DNA of 64,000 bases from Bacteroidia bacterium (GTDB lineage Bacteria; Bacteroidota; Bacteroidia; Bacteroidales; Azobacteroidaceae), in contig BNYG01000001.1 in NCBI GenBank assembly GCA_026000155.1, positions 62,001-126,000 of the forward strand, given 5' to 3'. The notes under the pieces were generated by a model. That model did no database searches, had not been told where the DNA came from, and saw nothing but the letters and a program-made list of their open reading frames with translations. Position numbers and translations under genes: made by a program. Numbering within the stretch: position 1 is the stretch's first letter; each line of letters starts with the position of its first letter. Below, piece after piece: positions 37,355 to 44,970 of this stretch.

Positions 37355-37888
37355 ATGACTGTTACAGTTTATGCGGCATCCAGTACACAAGTAGCGCCGG
37401 TTTATATCCGGGCGGCTCAAAATTTGGGAAAATTGTTGGCTCAAAACCATATTTCCTGCATCAACGGCGCCGGAAAAACGGGCTTGATGGCAGCCGTAAC
37501 GGATGCAGTATTGGAAAACGGCGGGCAGGTCATTGGAATTATCCCTCAATTTATGGTGACCAATGGATGGTGTCACGATGCCTTGAGCGAACGGATTATT
37601 ACGCCGGATATGCATACCCGCAAACAATTGATGGCGCAACGGTCGGATGCTTGCATCGCCCTTCCCGGAGGCATCGGCACCCTGGAGGAATTATTGGAAA
37701 TTATTACCTGGAAACAATTGAATTTATATCACCAGCCGGTAGTGATTCTCAATACGGCGCATTATTATGACGATTTATTGCAGATGCTGGAAAAAACGAA
37801 ACAGGAACATTTCCTGCATCACGAAGGCTTGTCCCTCTGGTCGGTAGCAGAAACGCCGGAAGAAGCTTTAGAAAAAATACGCTTATGA
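37355..37888 (+). CDS. LOG family protein (nucleotide 5'-monophosphate phosphoribohydrolase)
   Basis: A 177-aa Rossmann-like enzyme of the LOG/TIGR00730 family, which removes ribose phosphate from cytokinin-type or purine nucleotides. The diagnostic motif LPGGIGTLEELLEIITW (PGGxGTxxE) and the substrate loop INGAGKTGLMAAV are present, as is HTRKQLMAQRSDA. It overlaps the DUF4271 gene by 4 nt (ATGA) and heads a block with hemD, rnpA and yidD. Confidence 0.88.
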   Translation: MTVTVYAASSTQVAPVYIRAAQNLGKLLAQNHISCINGAGKTGLMAAVTDAVLENGGQVIGIIPQFMVTNGWCHDALSERIITPDMHTRKQLMAQRSDACIALPGGIGTLEELLEIITWKQLNLYHQPVVILNTAHYYDDLLQMLEKTKQEHFLHHEGLSLWSVAETPEEALEKIRL

Positions 37889-38571
37889 CAGAAGAAATCC
37901 TTTCGGAATGGCCGTTAGCTCAAAACGGGGTTTTTATTCTTTTCCTGTTTTGTTCTTTCATCAGCATGCAACTCTTCGGAGCCGGCCGGAAATTGCTTTC
38001 TTCGATGCTATACAGCTTGTTCCGGGAAAAAGACAGGCAAAGCATATTTTCAGAAACAGTTGATAACGAATTGATTAACAAAATATTTTTATGCCTGCAA
38101 ACGGTTGTTCTCGTTTCCATTATCATGTATTGCACCTTTGCCCGGGAATGGTACTTGAAGTTTGAAACCGTTATCCAACTCTTCCGGTTGTTAGGCGGCA
38201 CTTCGCTATTGATTATTGTTTTTCTTTTGTACAAATTTTTAAGCAATATTGTCATTAGTTCCATCTTCTTTGAACAAGAAAATGTACATCTATGGAACGA
38301 CAATTTTTTCTCCATTATATCCTTGAGCGGATTGATTTTATTTATTCCCGCCCTTTTAATGTTCTATGTGCCGGAGGCTTATTATTTCTGCTTTTATTTC
38401 AGTTTGGCCTTTTTTCTCTTTGTCGAAATTTTAACATTTTATAAGATTTTTGTAATATTTTTCCATCATAAAAGCGTTTTACTCTATTTTATTTTGTACC
38501 TTTGCGCCCAAGAATTGGTGCCTCTTTATTTATTATACAAGGCATTGGTTCATTTTTATATTTTCATGTAA
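37885..38571 (+). CDS. DUF4271 membrane protein
   Basis: A 228-aa inner membrane protein with about six to seven helices (GVFILFLFCSFISMQLF; LQTVVLVSIIMYCTF; GGTSLLIIVFLLYKF; IISLSGLILFIPALLMF; YYFCFYFSLAFFLFVE; LLYFILYLCAQELVPLYLLYK). The ending CAQELVPLYLLYK is typical of DUF4271, a Bacteroidota family normally found directly before hemD. Function unknown. Confidence 0.85.
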   Translation: MTEEILSEWPLAQNGVFILFLFCSFISMQLFGAGRKLLSSMLYSLFREKDRQSIFSETVDNELINKIFLCLQTVVLVSIIMYCTFAREWYLKFETVIQLFRLLGGTSLLIIVFLLYKFLSNIVISSIFFEQENVHLWNDNFFSIISLSGLILFIPALLMFYVPEAYYFCFYFSLAFFLFVEILTFYKIFVIFFHHKSVLLYFILYLCAQELVPLYLLYKALVHFYIFM

Positions 38572-38582
38572 AAGAGTACGTT

Positions 38583-39347
38583 ATGGCTTCAAATGTAAAT
38601 AAAATTTTAGTTTCCCAGCCTAAGCCGACAACAGAAAAATCTCCCTATTACGATATAGCGGAAAAATATGGCGTCCAGATTGATTTCAGGCCATTTATAA
38701 AAGTGGAGGCGGTCAATGCCAAGGATTTCAGGACACAAAGAGTCAATATTTTAGAACATACGGCCATTATTTTCACAGCAAAAACAGCGATTGATCATTT
38801 TTTCCGTTTGGCCGAAGAGTTGCGGATTCAAATTCCGGAAGCCATGAAATATTTCTGTGTGACGGAAGCCATCGCCGTCTATTTACAGAAGTATATTATC
38901 TACCGTAAACGCAAAATATTTTACCCCGCATCCGGCAAATTGGAGGATATCATGATTCCCATCATGAAACACAGCAAGGAATCGTACCTGATTCCGGTTT
39001 CGGATGTGCATAAAGACGATCTGCTCCATTTATTGGACGAGAAAAAAGTGCGTTATACGGTTGCCACCATGTACCGGACGGTAAGTAACGATTTTGAGCC
39101 GGATGAAAAATTTGATTACAATGTATTGTTGTTTTTCTCGCCTGCCGGAATCGCCTCCCTCTTGAAAAATTTTCCAAATTTCGAACAAAACGATATCGCT
39201 ATCGGAACATTTGGCCCGACAACGGCTAAAGCGGTACGGGATGCCGGTTTGCATTTGGACATCGAAGCGCCCAATCCGGAAGCTCCGTCCATGACTGCCG
39301 CTTTGGAAAATTATCTGAAGTCTTTGCCCAAATCCGGAAAGAAATAA
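38583..39347 (+). CDS. hemD: uroporphyrinogen-III synthase
   Basis: A 254-aa two-domain enzyme that cyclises hydroxymethylbilane to uroporphyrinogen III in tetrapyrrole synthesis. Seen: the start ILVSQPKPTTEKSPYYDIAEKYG, the domain hinge and TAKTAIDHFF, and the C-terminal LFFSPAGIASLL and AIGTFGPTTAKAVRDAGL segments. The start is the ATG at 38583; the upstream in-frame ATG lies within DUF4271. A perfect -7 box TACCTTTG at 38497-38504 could give it a separate promoter. Confidence 0.9.
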   Translation: MASNVNKILVSQPKPTTEKSPYYDIAEKYGVQIDFRPFIKVEAVNAKDFRTQRVNILEHTAIIFTAKTAIDHFFRLAEELRIQIPEAMKYFCVTEAIAVYLQKYIIYRKRKIFYPASGKLEDIMIPIMKHSKESYLIPVSDVHKDDLLHLLDEKKVRYTVATMYRTVSNDFEPDEKFDYNVLLFFSPAGIASLLKNFPNFEQNDIAIGTFGPTTAKAVRDAGLHLDIEAPNPEAPSMTAALENYLKSLPKSGKK

Positions 39348-39354
39348 TTGACCG

Positions 39355-39741
39355 TTGAATCCCGAACATTCCTTTACAAAAGCAGAACGGATTTCCATTC
39401 AAAAGGAAATAGACCTTTTATTCGAGGCAGGGAATTCTTTTTTGGTTTATCCCTTGCGTATCATTTATTTGCAGAAAAAACCGGTTTCCGGTGTCCCTGT
39501 TTCTATCCTCGTGAGTGTTCCTAAAAAACGTTTCAAACGGGCTGTCAAGCGAAACCGTGTCAAAAGATGGATACGCGAATCTTACCGTTTGAACAAAAAT
39601 ACGCTTTGCGAATCGCTTGCCGCAGCAGATAAAGGTTTATTGATTGCTTTTGTTTATGTGGGTAAGGGATTATACGATTTTGCAATCCTGGAAGCCGCCA
39701 TGAAAAAAGCGCTTCCTGTCTTGACAGAAAAATCCGCATGA
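39355..39741 (+). CDS. rnpA: ribonuclease P protein component
   Basis: A 128-aa basic protein that binds the RNase P RNA for tRNA 5' maturation. The signature [22 protein letters not shown] (RNR motif) is intact, as is the N-terminal [20 protein letters not shown]. The only available start is a TTG at 39355, because an in-frame TGA lies two codons upstream and no ATG follows within the fold. It lies 7 bp after hemD and overlaps yidD by 4 nt. Confidence 0.93.
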   Translation: MNPEHSFTKAERISIQKEIDLLFEAGNSFLVYPLRIIYLQKKPVSGVPVSILVSVPKKRFKRAVKRNRVKRWIRESYRLNKNTLCESLAAADKGLLIAFVYVGKGLYDFAILEAAMKKALPVLTEKSA

Positions 39742-39971
39742 AAGCATTTCTGAAAAAAGCAGGAATTTTCGCGGCGCTGTTACCCATCCGGTTTTACCGC
39801 GCCTGTATTTCCCCTTTGACACCCTCTTCGTGCCGGTTCACGCCTACCTGCTCGGAATATGCTTTGCTTGCCATCCAGAAATACGGCCCCTTGAAAGGCG
39901 GCTGGCTGGCAATTAAGCGGATTTGCCGATGCCATCCCTGGGGCGGATATGGGTATGATCCGGTGCCTTAA
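39738..39971 (+). CDS. yidD: membrane protein insertion efficiency factor YidD
   Basis: A 77-aa protein with the complete YidD signature: [26 protein letters not shown] split over two Cys pairs, [33 protein letters not shown]. It assists YidC in membrane insertion. It overlaps rnpA by 4 nt. Its last 59 bp are overlapped in antisense by the 3' end of the csx28-like gene. Confidence 0.95.
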   Translation: MKAFLKKAGIFAALLPIRFYRACISPLTPSSCRFTPTCSEYALLAIQKYGPLKGGWLAIKRICRCHPWGGYGYDPVP

Positions 39972-40575
39972 TATCAAACATATCTTCCCGCAAAATAACT
40001 ATTAAATTTTTATGTATTTCAAATAACGATTCCGCCACTTGGGGATTTTCAATTTTTTGTTTATTATCATCTAATTTTTCTCCCCTTAGTTTAAGTCCCC
40101 ATAGTATGCGTTCATATCCAAATAGTTGCTCTTTGAGTTCCTTAGACAGGTACAAACCCCAGCCTTTTTCGTAAAAATAATTTCTCAGGCTTTCAATAAA
40201 CGAATCTATATTCGTTTTGTTAAAATAATAAATATAATTATTCTTCTCCTGACCATTTTCTTTTGTTTTTTCCACAGTATAAGTAATGATGGATTTTTGA
40301 TTCTCATTATCCGTAGTATAAATAAGCAAACCCCAACATTTCTGTAAGGCTTTCAATGTGAGGTCGTATTGTTTGCGCTTTATCAAAACGGATGTTTCTA
40401 CTTGCATCCGGCGCAGGGTGTTCTGATATTGAAGTTCCAATTGTTCGATGGTTTCTTTACCTTGTTTTTTTACTTGCCATCGCGTGATAAAAAAGGAGAT
40501 TATTCCGGTTATAACAACGGCTAAAACGGTGGCAATCGCTACAAAAATATCTCCGCTTAAACTACAGGTTTCCAT
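39913..40575 (-). CDS. csx28: Csx28-like accessory membrane protein of type VI-B
   Basis: A 220-aa protein directly downstream of cas13b (11-bp gap, same strand). One N-terminal membrane helix (residues 10-31, [22 protein letters not shown]) is followed by a long coiled-coil-like helix ([20 protein letters not shown]) and a helical domain. This layout and position match Csx28 of type VI-B2, a pore-forming protein that boosts Cas13b defence. The HEPN R-x4-6-H motif of Csx28 is not evident here; the nearest candidate is Arg131-Asn132 without a well-placed His. The last 19 residues are antisense to yidD and probably a read-on tail. Identity rests on context and architecture; an unrelated anchored protein remains possible. 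Confidence 0.65.
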   Translation of the reverse strand: METCSLSGDIFVAIATVLAVVITGIISFFITRWQVKKQGKETIEQLELQYQNTLRRMQVETSVLIKRKQYDLTLKALQKCWGLLIYTTDNENQKSIITYTVEKTKENGQEKNNYIYYFNKTNIDSFIESLRNYFYEKGWGLYLSKELKEQLFGYERILWGLKLRGEKLDDNKQKIENPQVAESLFEIHKNLIVILREDMFDIKAPDHTHIRPRDGIGKSA

Positions 40576-40586
40576 AAAATTGTATT

Positions 40587-43500
40587 TTAGTGTTCGTTTA
40601 TAATTATCAAGTCTTCAAGCGATTCCGTCAGAAATTCAGCAATTTCCGGTATTTCTTTCTTTTCACATAAAGAAAAAGGAACATCGGTTTTCCCTTCCGG
40701 CTTTTCAATGTCTTCAATGTTCTTTTCAATCTTTTGAGGATAAGTATTATGGCAGAAGGCATTCCGGATAATTTGCATTTGCTGCCTTTTTTCTGTTTGT
40801 ATTTCAGGAGATGCTTTTAAAATACCGGCGAAATTGATATAGGTTTTCCCTGATAAAATGGATGGATTTTTTGTCAAAACAGATTCCTCAAACTGATGTA
40901 TGAGTTCAAAAATATGTACTCTCTTATCATCGTATGCATCCAGTTCGGCTTCCAATATCTGCCGGTCAATACTATCCGCTTTCATATATGGAAATAAAGT
41001 TTCGATACGACGGTCACGCACAAAACGCTGGAAATCGCCAAAATTTTTCAGTTTCAATTTCTCCTGTTTGATGATTTTTTGGCATCCGTTTTTAGTCAAA
41101 GTGATACTAAATGATGTTTGAGCAGATAAAATATCCGTTGGGCTATCCGGCATAATCTGTTTTAATTGGTATTTTCCAATATTATTCTCTCCCATTTCAG
41201 TTATTAATATCCGTTTTGCCATCAAAAACAACAAGATATCCTGCACTTTATATAAACGGAGTATTTTTTCATTTTCTTTGAAATGATGTAACAGACGATG
41301 TAATTTATCGTGTTGTTGAGAATCGAATTTTTCTATTTCCGCATCTATATTTTTGACTCTTTTTTCAAATTCGTTAACAGCATAATAGGCAGGTTGAAGT
41401 TTATTTCCAACATAGTTATCATTGAGCAAATTAAAAATTTTATAACTTCTGTTGAATGTATAATATTCCTGTGTGGTATCTTCACAGATAGCTTTGAAAT
41501 AAGTTTGAATCAGGAAAGTCGTATTGCACCTCTCTTTTGATAGAGCTTCCCGAATGACCGGATTATCACCATGCTTTTTCGTCAACAACTTTTTTATGGC
41601 ATCGTTAAACAATCCGCGCGGCAATTCAACAGGCAATTTTTCCGCATAGCTTTTTGCCAATACTTTATAAAAATCAGTATTTCTTTCCGTCCATTTTTGT
41701 CGGTCAACATGTAAAAAATAATCGTTTTTATATTGTTTCTCCCGGAGACATTTATCCAGATATATTTCCTTTGCCTTTAAGTAAACGATATAGAAATCAA
41801 CAATATTGGTAGCATTTTTTGCCATCACATTCTTTAGGAACGGATGTTCGATGGGTGAATTTATCAACTTGCACTTTTCAAAGATTTCTGTCATCTGGTC
41901 TTTGTACTGTCCGAAATAGGCAAGTGCAGCTTGTAATATCTGATAGTTCATGCCCGTCAACTTATCTTTCCCGTTGTCCGAACTGGATTGAAATGCCAGC
42001 ATATCTTCTGCCAAAAAATCGGCTAAGACACCGGATTTAATTTCTACAAATCGTTTCTTCCCGACCTTGTTGCTCTTTCTATCTTTTATAGTTTTCAAAT
42101 CGTTATCTATTCTTTCCAATCGCTTTTGTGAATCGCTGACCATCTGAGCAATACGTTCCGAACACAGTTTATTCAGTTGGTCATCCATTTTAACCGGCTT
42201 TCCGGTGAGATAATCCTGCAATTCTTTCGGTATGCGGGTAAAATCAAGATTATAGGCTGTTTTAAGTTGGTTGACGATTTTTTCTTTTGAGGCGGGCTGC
42301 AATGCACCGGATGCTACCTCTTTAAACAGTTTTCGGTATCCTTTTGATACATAATCACGTATAATATTCTGGGTGTCAGAACTATGATTGCAAAGGATGC
42401 TATGAAACAGTAACGCCGGTAATTCATAGATACTTAACCAACATGTGGGCGCTTCATTTTTAGCCCCTTTTTCGTTTAACTCGGGTAAATAATAATCATT
42501 TTGTCTGTCGAACCATTTCAAACCGATTTTGTTGTTTGAAATAATATATTTGGCATAACTGTCTGTGATATAAGGCTCTTGTTCGGCAGAGTCTTTCTCA
42601 ATTTTTTCAAAAGGGCGAATTTTGTCTGCCCATACGGTTTTTCGTTTTTCTTCTATTTCGTCAAGTCGTCCGAAACCTTTTAGTTGTTTTTGCAGGATGC
42701 GCACCCTCTGGATATTATCAACCCCCAGTTTGTTGTAAAAATGATGCCGATAAGTTCCCAAAGCTACCTGAAAACGAATATTGGGAAAAAGTTCGTTTTG
42801 GTCAATGTATCTCAATGCCATGTATGGAAACCGGTTTTTGTGTCGTTTCAGCAGTATTTCGCCGTCTTCCGTATCGTCCATCGTGTCCGGTTCTTCATCG
42901 GGAATAATGCGAAATCGTTTTTGGTCTTCCGTTGATAATACATCGTACAGTTCGGCGGGACATTTTTTCAATTCGTTCAACATATCAATACCCAAAGCCA
43001 TTTCCGGTTTTTTGCTGTCGATTCTTAGTTTGGGCAGTTGTATCCGGTAAATACTGTAAACTTCTTTGGTCGCTTTGGTGCCTTTGGTATCGCCTTTTTT
43101 GAATCCGGACAGTTGAGTCAAGAAGAGCGTAGCATATTTCTTTTCGAGAAACAAGCAAATAAAAAACGCCAAGCCTTTTTCGGTCAGTCTGCCGTTTTCA
43201 TCATCAAACTTATAGTGAAAAGTTGGATTTTCCTCATATTCTCTTTTGCCTTTTTTACCATCATTCGCTTTTTGTCTAAACCGGTCCAGATGTTTCAAAT
43301 CGTTGTCTTCCAAATTGAAACGTTCTTTAACCGTCCGTTTTGCCCCATCAAAGCAGTTTTTCATATTTTTCATGAACTGTTCATCAAAATCGCTTGCTTC
43401 ATGTTGATAGTGCGTATATTCGTTCCGTAGTGAATTGAGCAATTTGAATGCAGTGGTCAATATTTCATGATAACCGGCAGATTTATCATTATCCGTCATA

Positions 43501-43727
43501 GGGAGAAGGAAACGGAAATGTTTGGTCAACAATTCTTCTGTTTTCTTTAATTTTTCAGGTTCTGCTTTTGGCTTTTTGAGAATATTCAAGGCTTCCATAT
43601 TGAGCAGTTTATCTTCTGCTCCTTCTTTTCCGCCAATAGCAACGCTGATGTAGGACAAAGTAAGATAGGCATTATGCCTTGCCATATTCAAATAGGCGGC
43701 ATACAAATATGTAGGATTATGTGCCAT
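40587..43727 (-). CDS. cas13b: CRISPR-associated RNA-guided ribonuclease Cas13b (type VI-B)
   Basis: A 1046-aa effector that binds crRNA, cleaves complementary RNA and, once active, RNA in general. Both HEPN catalytic motifs are present at the ends of the protein as in the family: RNEYTH (Arg101-His106) in LLNSLRNEYTHYQHE and RNAFCH (Arg988-His993) in QIIRNAFCHNTYP. The N-terminus NPTYLYAAYLNMARHNAYLTL is also Cas13b-like, and the centre is the Lys-rich helical and lid region. Family members are usually about 1090-1230 aa, so this is a compact one. Upstream lies a divergent CRISPR array; no cas1/cas2 occur. Start ATG is 146 bp from the first repeat. The frame is intact. Confidence 0.96.
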   Translation of the reverse strand: MAHNPTYLYAAYLNMARHNAYLTLSYISVAIGGKEGAEDKLLNMEALNILKKPKAEPEKLKKTEELLTKHFRFLLPMTDNDKSAGYHEILTTAFKLLNSLRNEYTHYQHEASDFDEQFMKNMKNCFDGAKRTVKERFNLEDNDLKHLDRFRQKANDGKKGKREYEENPTFHYKFDDENGRLTEKGLAFFICLFLEKKYATLFLTQLSGFKKGDTKGTKATKEVYSIYRIQLPKLRIDSKKPEMALGIDMLNELKKCPAELYDVLSTEDQKRFRIIPDEEPDTMDDTEDGEILLKRHKNRFPYMALRYIDQNELFPNIRFQVALGTYRHHFYNKLGVDNIQRVRILQKQLKGFGRLDEIEEKRKTVWADKIRPFEKIEKDSAEQEPYITDSYAKYIISNNKIGLKWFDRQNDYYLPELNEKGAKNEAPTCWLSIYELPALLFHSILCNHSSDTQNIIRDYVSKGYRKLFKEVASGALQPASKEKIVNQLKTAYNLDFTRIPKELQDYLTGKPVKMDDQLNKLCSERIAQMVSDSQKRLERIDNDLKTIKDRKSNKVGKKRFVEIKSGVLADFLAEDMLAFQSSSDNGKDKLTGMNYQILQAALAYFGQYKDQMTEIFEKCKLINSPIEHPFLKNVMAKNATNIVDFYIVYLKAKEIYLDKCLREKQYKNDYFLHVDRQKWTERNTDFYKVLAKSYAEKLPVELPRGLFNDAIKKLLTKKHGDNPVIREALSKERCNTTFLIQTYFKAICEDTTQEYYTFNRSYKIFNLLNDNYVGNKLQPAYYAVNEFEKRVKNIDAEIEKFDSQQHDKLHRLLHHFKENEKILRLYKVQDILLFLMAKRILITEMGENNIGKYQLKQIMPDSPTDILSAQTSFSITLTKNGCQKIIKQEKLKLKNFGDFQRFVRDRRIETLFPYMKADSIDRQILEAELDAYDDKRVHIFELIHQFEESVLTKNPSILSGKTYINFAGILKASPEIQTEKRQQMQIIRNAFCHNTYPQKIEKNIEDIEKPEGKTDVPFSLCEKKEIPEIAEFLTESLEDLIIINEH

Positions 43728-43873
43728 TTCAATGAAATTTTAGCAAATTTTATTTTATTTCGTAAAATTATAAAAAATAAAATGATAGAGACATTATTTA
43801 GTGGTAAATTTGCAAAAAAAATATTTTGATCGGTATTATAACTCTATTGGAAAGAGGGTATTAAGCTTTACGA
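43728..43873 (+). promoter_or_regulatory. CRISPR leader and divergent promoter region
   Basis: An AT-rich 146-bp spacer between the cas13b start and repeat 1. On the plus strand a perfect -7 box TAAATTTG (43805-43812) would start a transcript near 43818, giving about 55 nt before the first repeat. No TTG is found at ideal distance. For cas13b only weak -7-like sequence is seen on the minus strand near 43745-43753. Confidence 0.5.
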
Positions 43874-44698
43874 GTTGTAGAAGCTCTTATTTTGAAGGGT
43901 ATAACAACTTCGGAATTACGATTCCAAAATAGTTTAAAGTTGTAGAAGCTCTTATTTTGAAGGGTATAACAACCTTCTCCTCTGTAATTATCTACCAGTA
44001 TATCGTTGTAGAAGCTCTTATTTTGAAGGGTATAACAACCCAATAACACTATCCTTATCCTCTCCAGTTTGTTGTAGAAGCTCTTATTTTGAAGGGTATA
44101 ACAACCTTATTAGTTTTAATCTTATTTATTCTCTTAGTTGTAGAAGCTCTTATTTTGAAGGGTATAACAACCTATACGAGTTGTTTTAATTTTATTAAAT
44201 AAGTTGTAGAAGCTCTTATTTTGAAGGGTATAACAACCTTCCCGGATATGATTTTCTAAAAATTTCAAGTTGTAGAAGCTCTTATTTTGAAGGGTATAAC
44301 AACCGTCTAAATCGCTATACATATGGTCTTCGTCGTTGTAGAAGCTCTTATTTTGAAGGGTATAACAACCATGTCTGATACTTTCCATTCGCTCGTATCA
44401 GTTGTAGAAGCTCTTATTTTGAAGGGTATAACAACCTGATGCGTTTGCCTACATTGATGGGAGTGTGTTGTAGAAGCTCTTATTTTGAAGGGTATAACAA
44501 CCCATCTTTAAGCTTTAAAGGTTGTTTAAGTGTTGTAGAAGCTCTTATTTTGAAGGGTATAACAACCTATTAACCGTTCCGATAAAATCGGAACGGAGTT
44601 GTAGAAGCTCTTATTTTGAAGGGTATAACAACTACTGCATGACAACAATATCCATGATGTTTAGTTGTAGAAGCTCTTATTTTGAAGGGTATAACAAC
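43874..44698 (+). CRISPR. type VI-B CRISPR array, 13 repeats / 12 spacers
   Basis: Thirteen identical 35-nt repeats start at 43874, 43939, 44005, 44071, 44137, 44203, 44269, 44335, 44401, 44467, 44532, 44598 and 44664. The repeat begins GTTGTAGAAG and ends TATAACAAC, with complementary GTTGT/ACAAC ends and a TTTTGAAGGG core as in known Cas13b repeats. Spacers are 31 nt (ten) or 30 nt (two); ten repeats are followed by C, so the unit may be counted as 36+30. By comparison with known Cas13b repeats the crRNA strand is plus, divergent from cas13b, with the repeat at the 3' end of each crRNA. Spacer 11 is a perfect hairpin. Confidence 0.97.
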
Positions 44699-44824
44699 AA
44701 TTTTTTAGATAAGTGAGGTGAAATTCAGGTGTTTTTGAAAATCTTTGTTTGACGAAGATGGCTTGGTGTAAAGATAGCGCCCGGTTCTGTTGAAAATGCG
44801 TTGTTTGTTGTTGAGATATTCTAT

Positions 44825-44970
44825 CTAACCGTTAGATGGTTGGATAGTTCTAAAATTAATCATTCCGTTTTCGGGAATATTTATATCTGTTTCCCCATCG
44901 TAAATCACTTGGGTGGTAGTAAGCGCATCGCCCAAGATAGACTTGAATCTACTTATATTCTCTAACTGCT
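44825..44970 (-). other. possible C-terminal gene remnant
   Basis: An open minus-strand frame ends at TAG (44825-44827) and reads KQLENISRFKSILGDAL, then TTTQVIYDGETDINIPENG and MINFRTIQPSNG. It has protein-like composition but no start and no family that I recognise. The rest of 44699-44961 shows nothing. Confidence 0.25.

Noticed and set aside
37232..37639. Minus-strand frame over the LOG gene
   Set aside because: Shadow of the strongly supported LOG coding sequence.
43728..43873. tracrRNA or second anti-repeat near the array
   Set aside because: No partial repeat complement is seen in the leader, and type VI-B does not need a tracrRNA.
39355..44698. Adaptation genes cas1/cas2 within the locus
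   Set aside because: All frames between rnpA and the efflux operon are accounted for; none resembles Cas1 or Cas2.
43861..44716. Open reading frames of 60-85 aa across the CRISPR array
   Set aside because: They are made of translated repeats and spacers; repeated peptide CYTLQNKSFYN reflects the direct repeat, not a protein.
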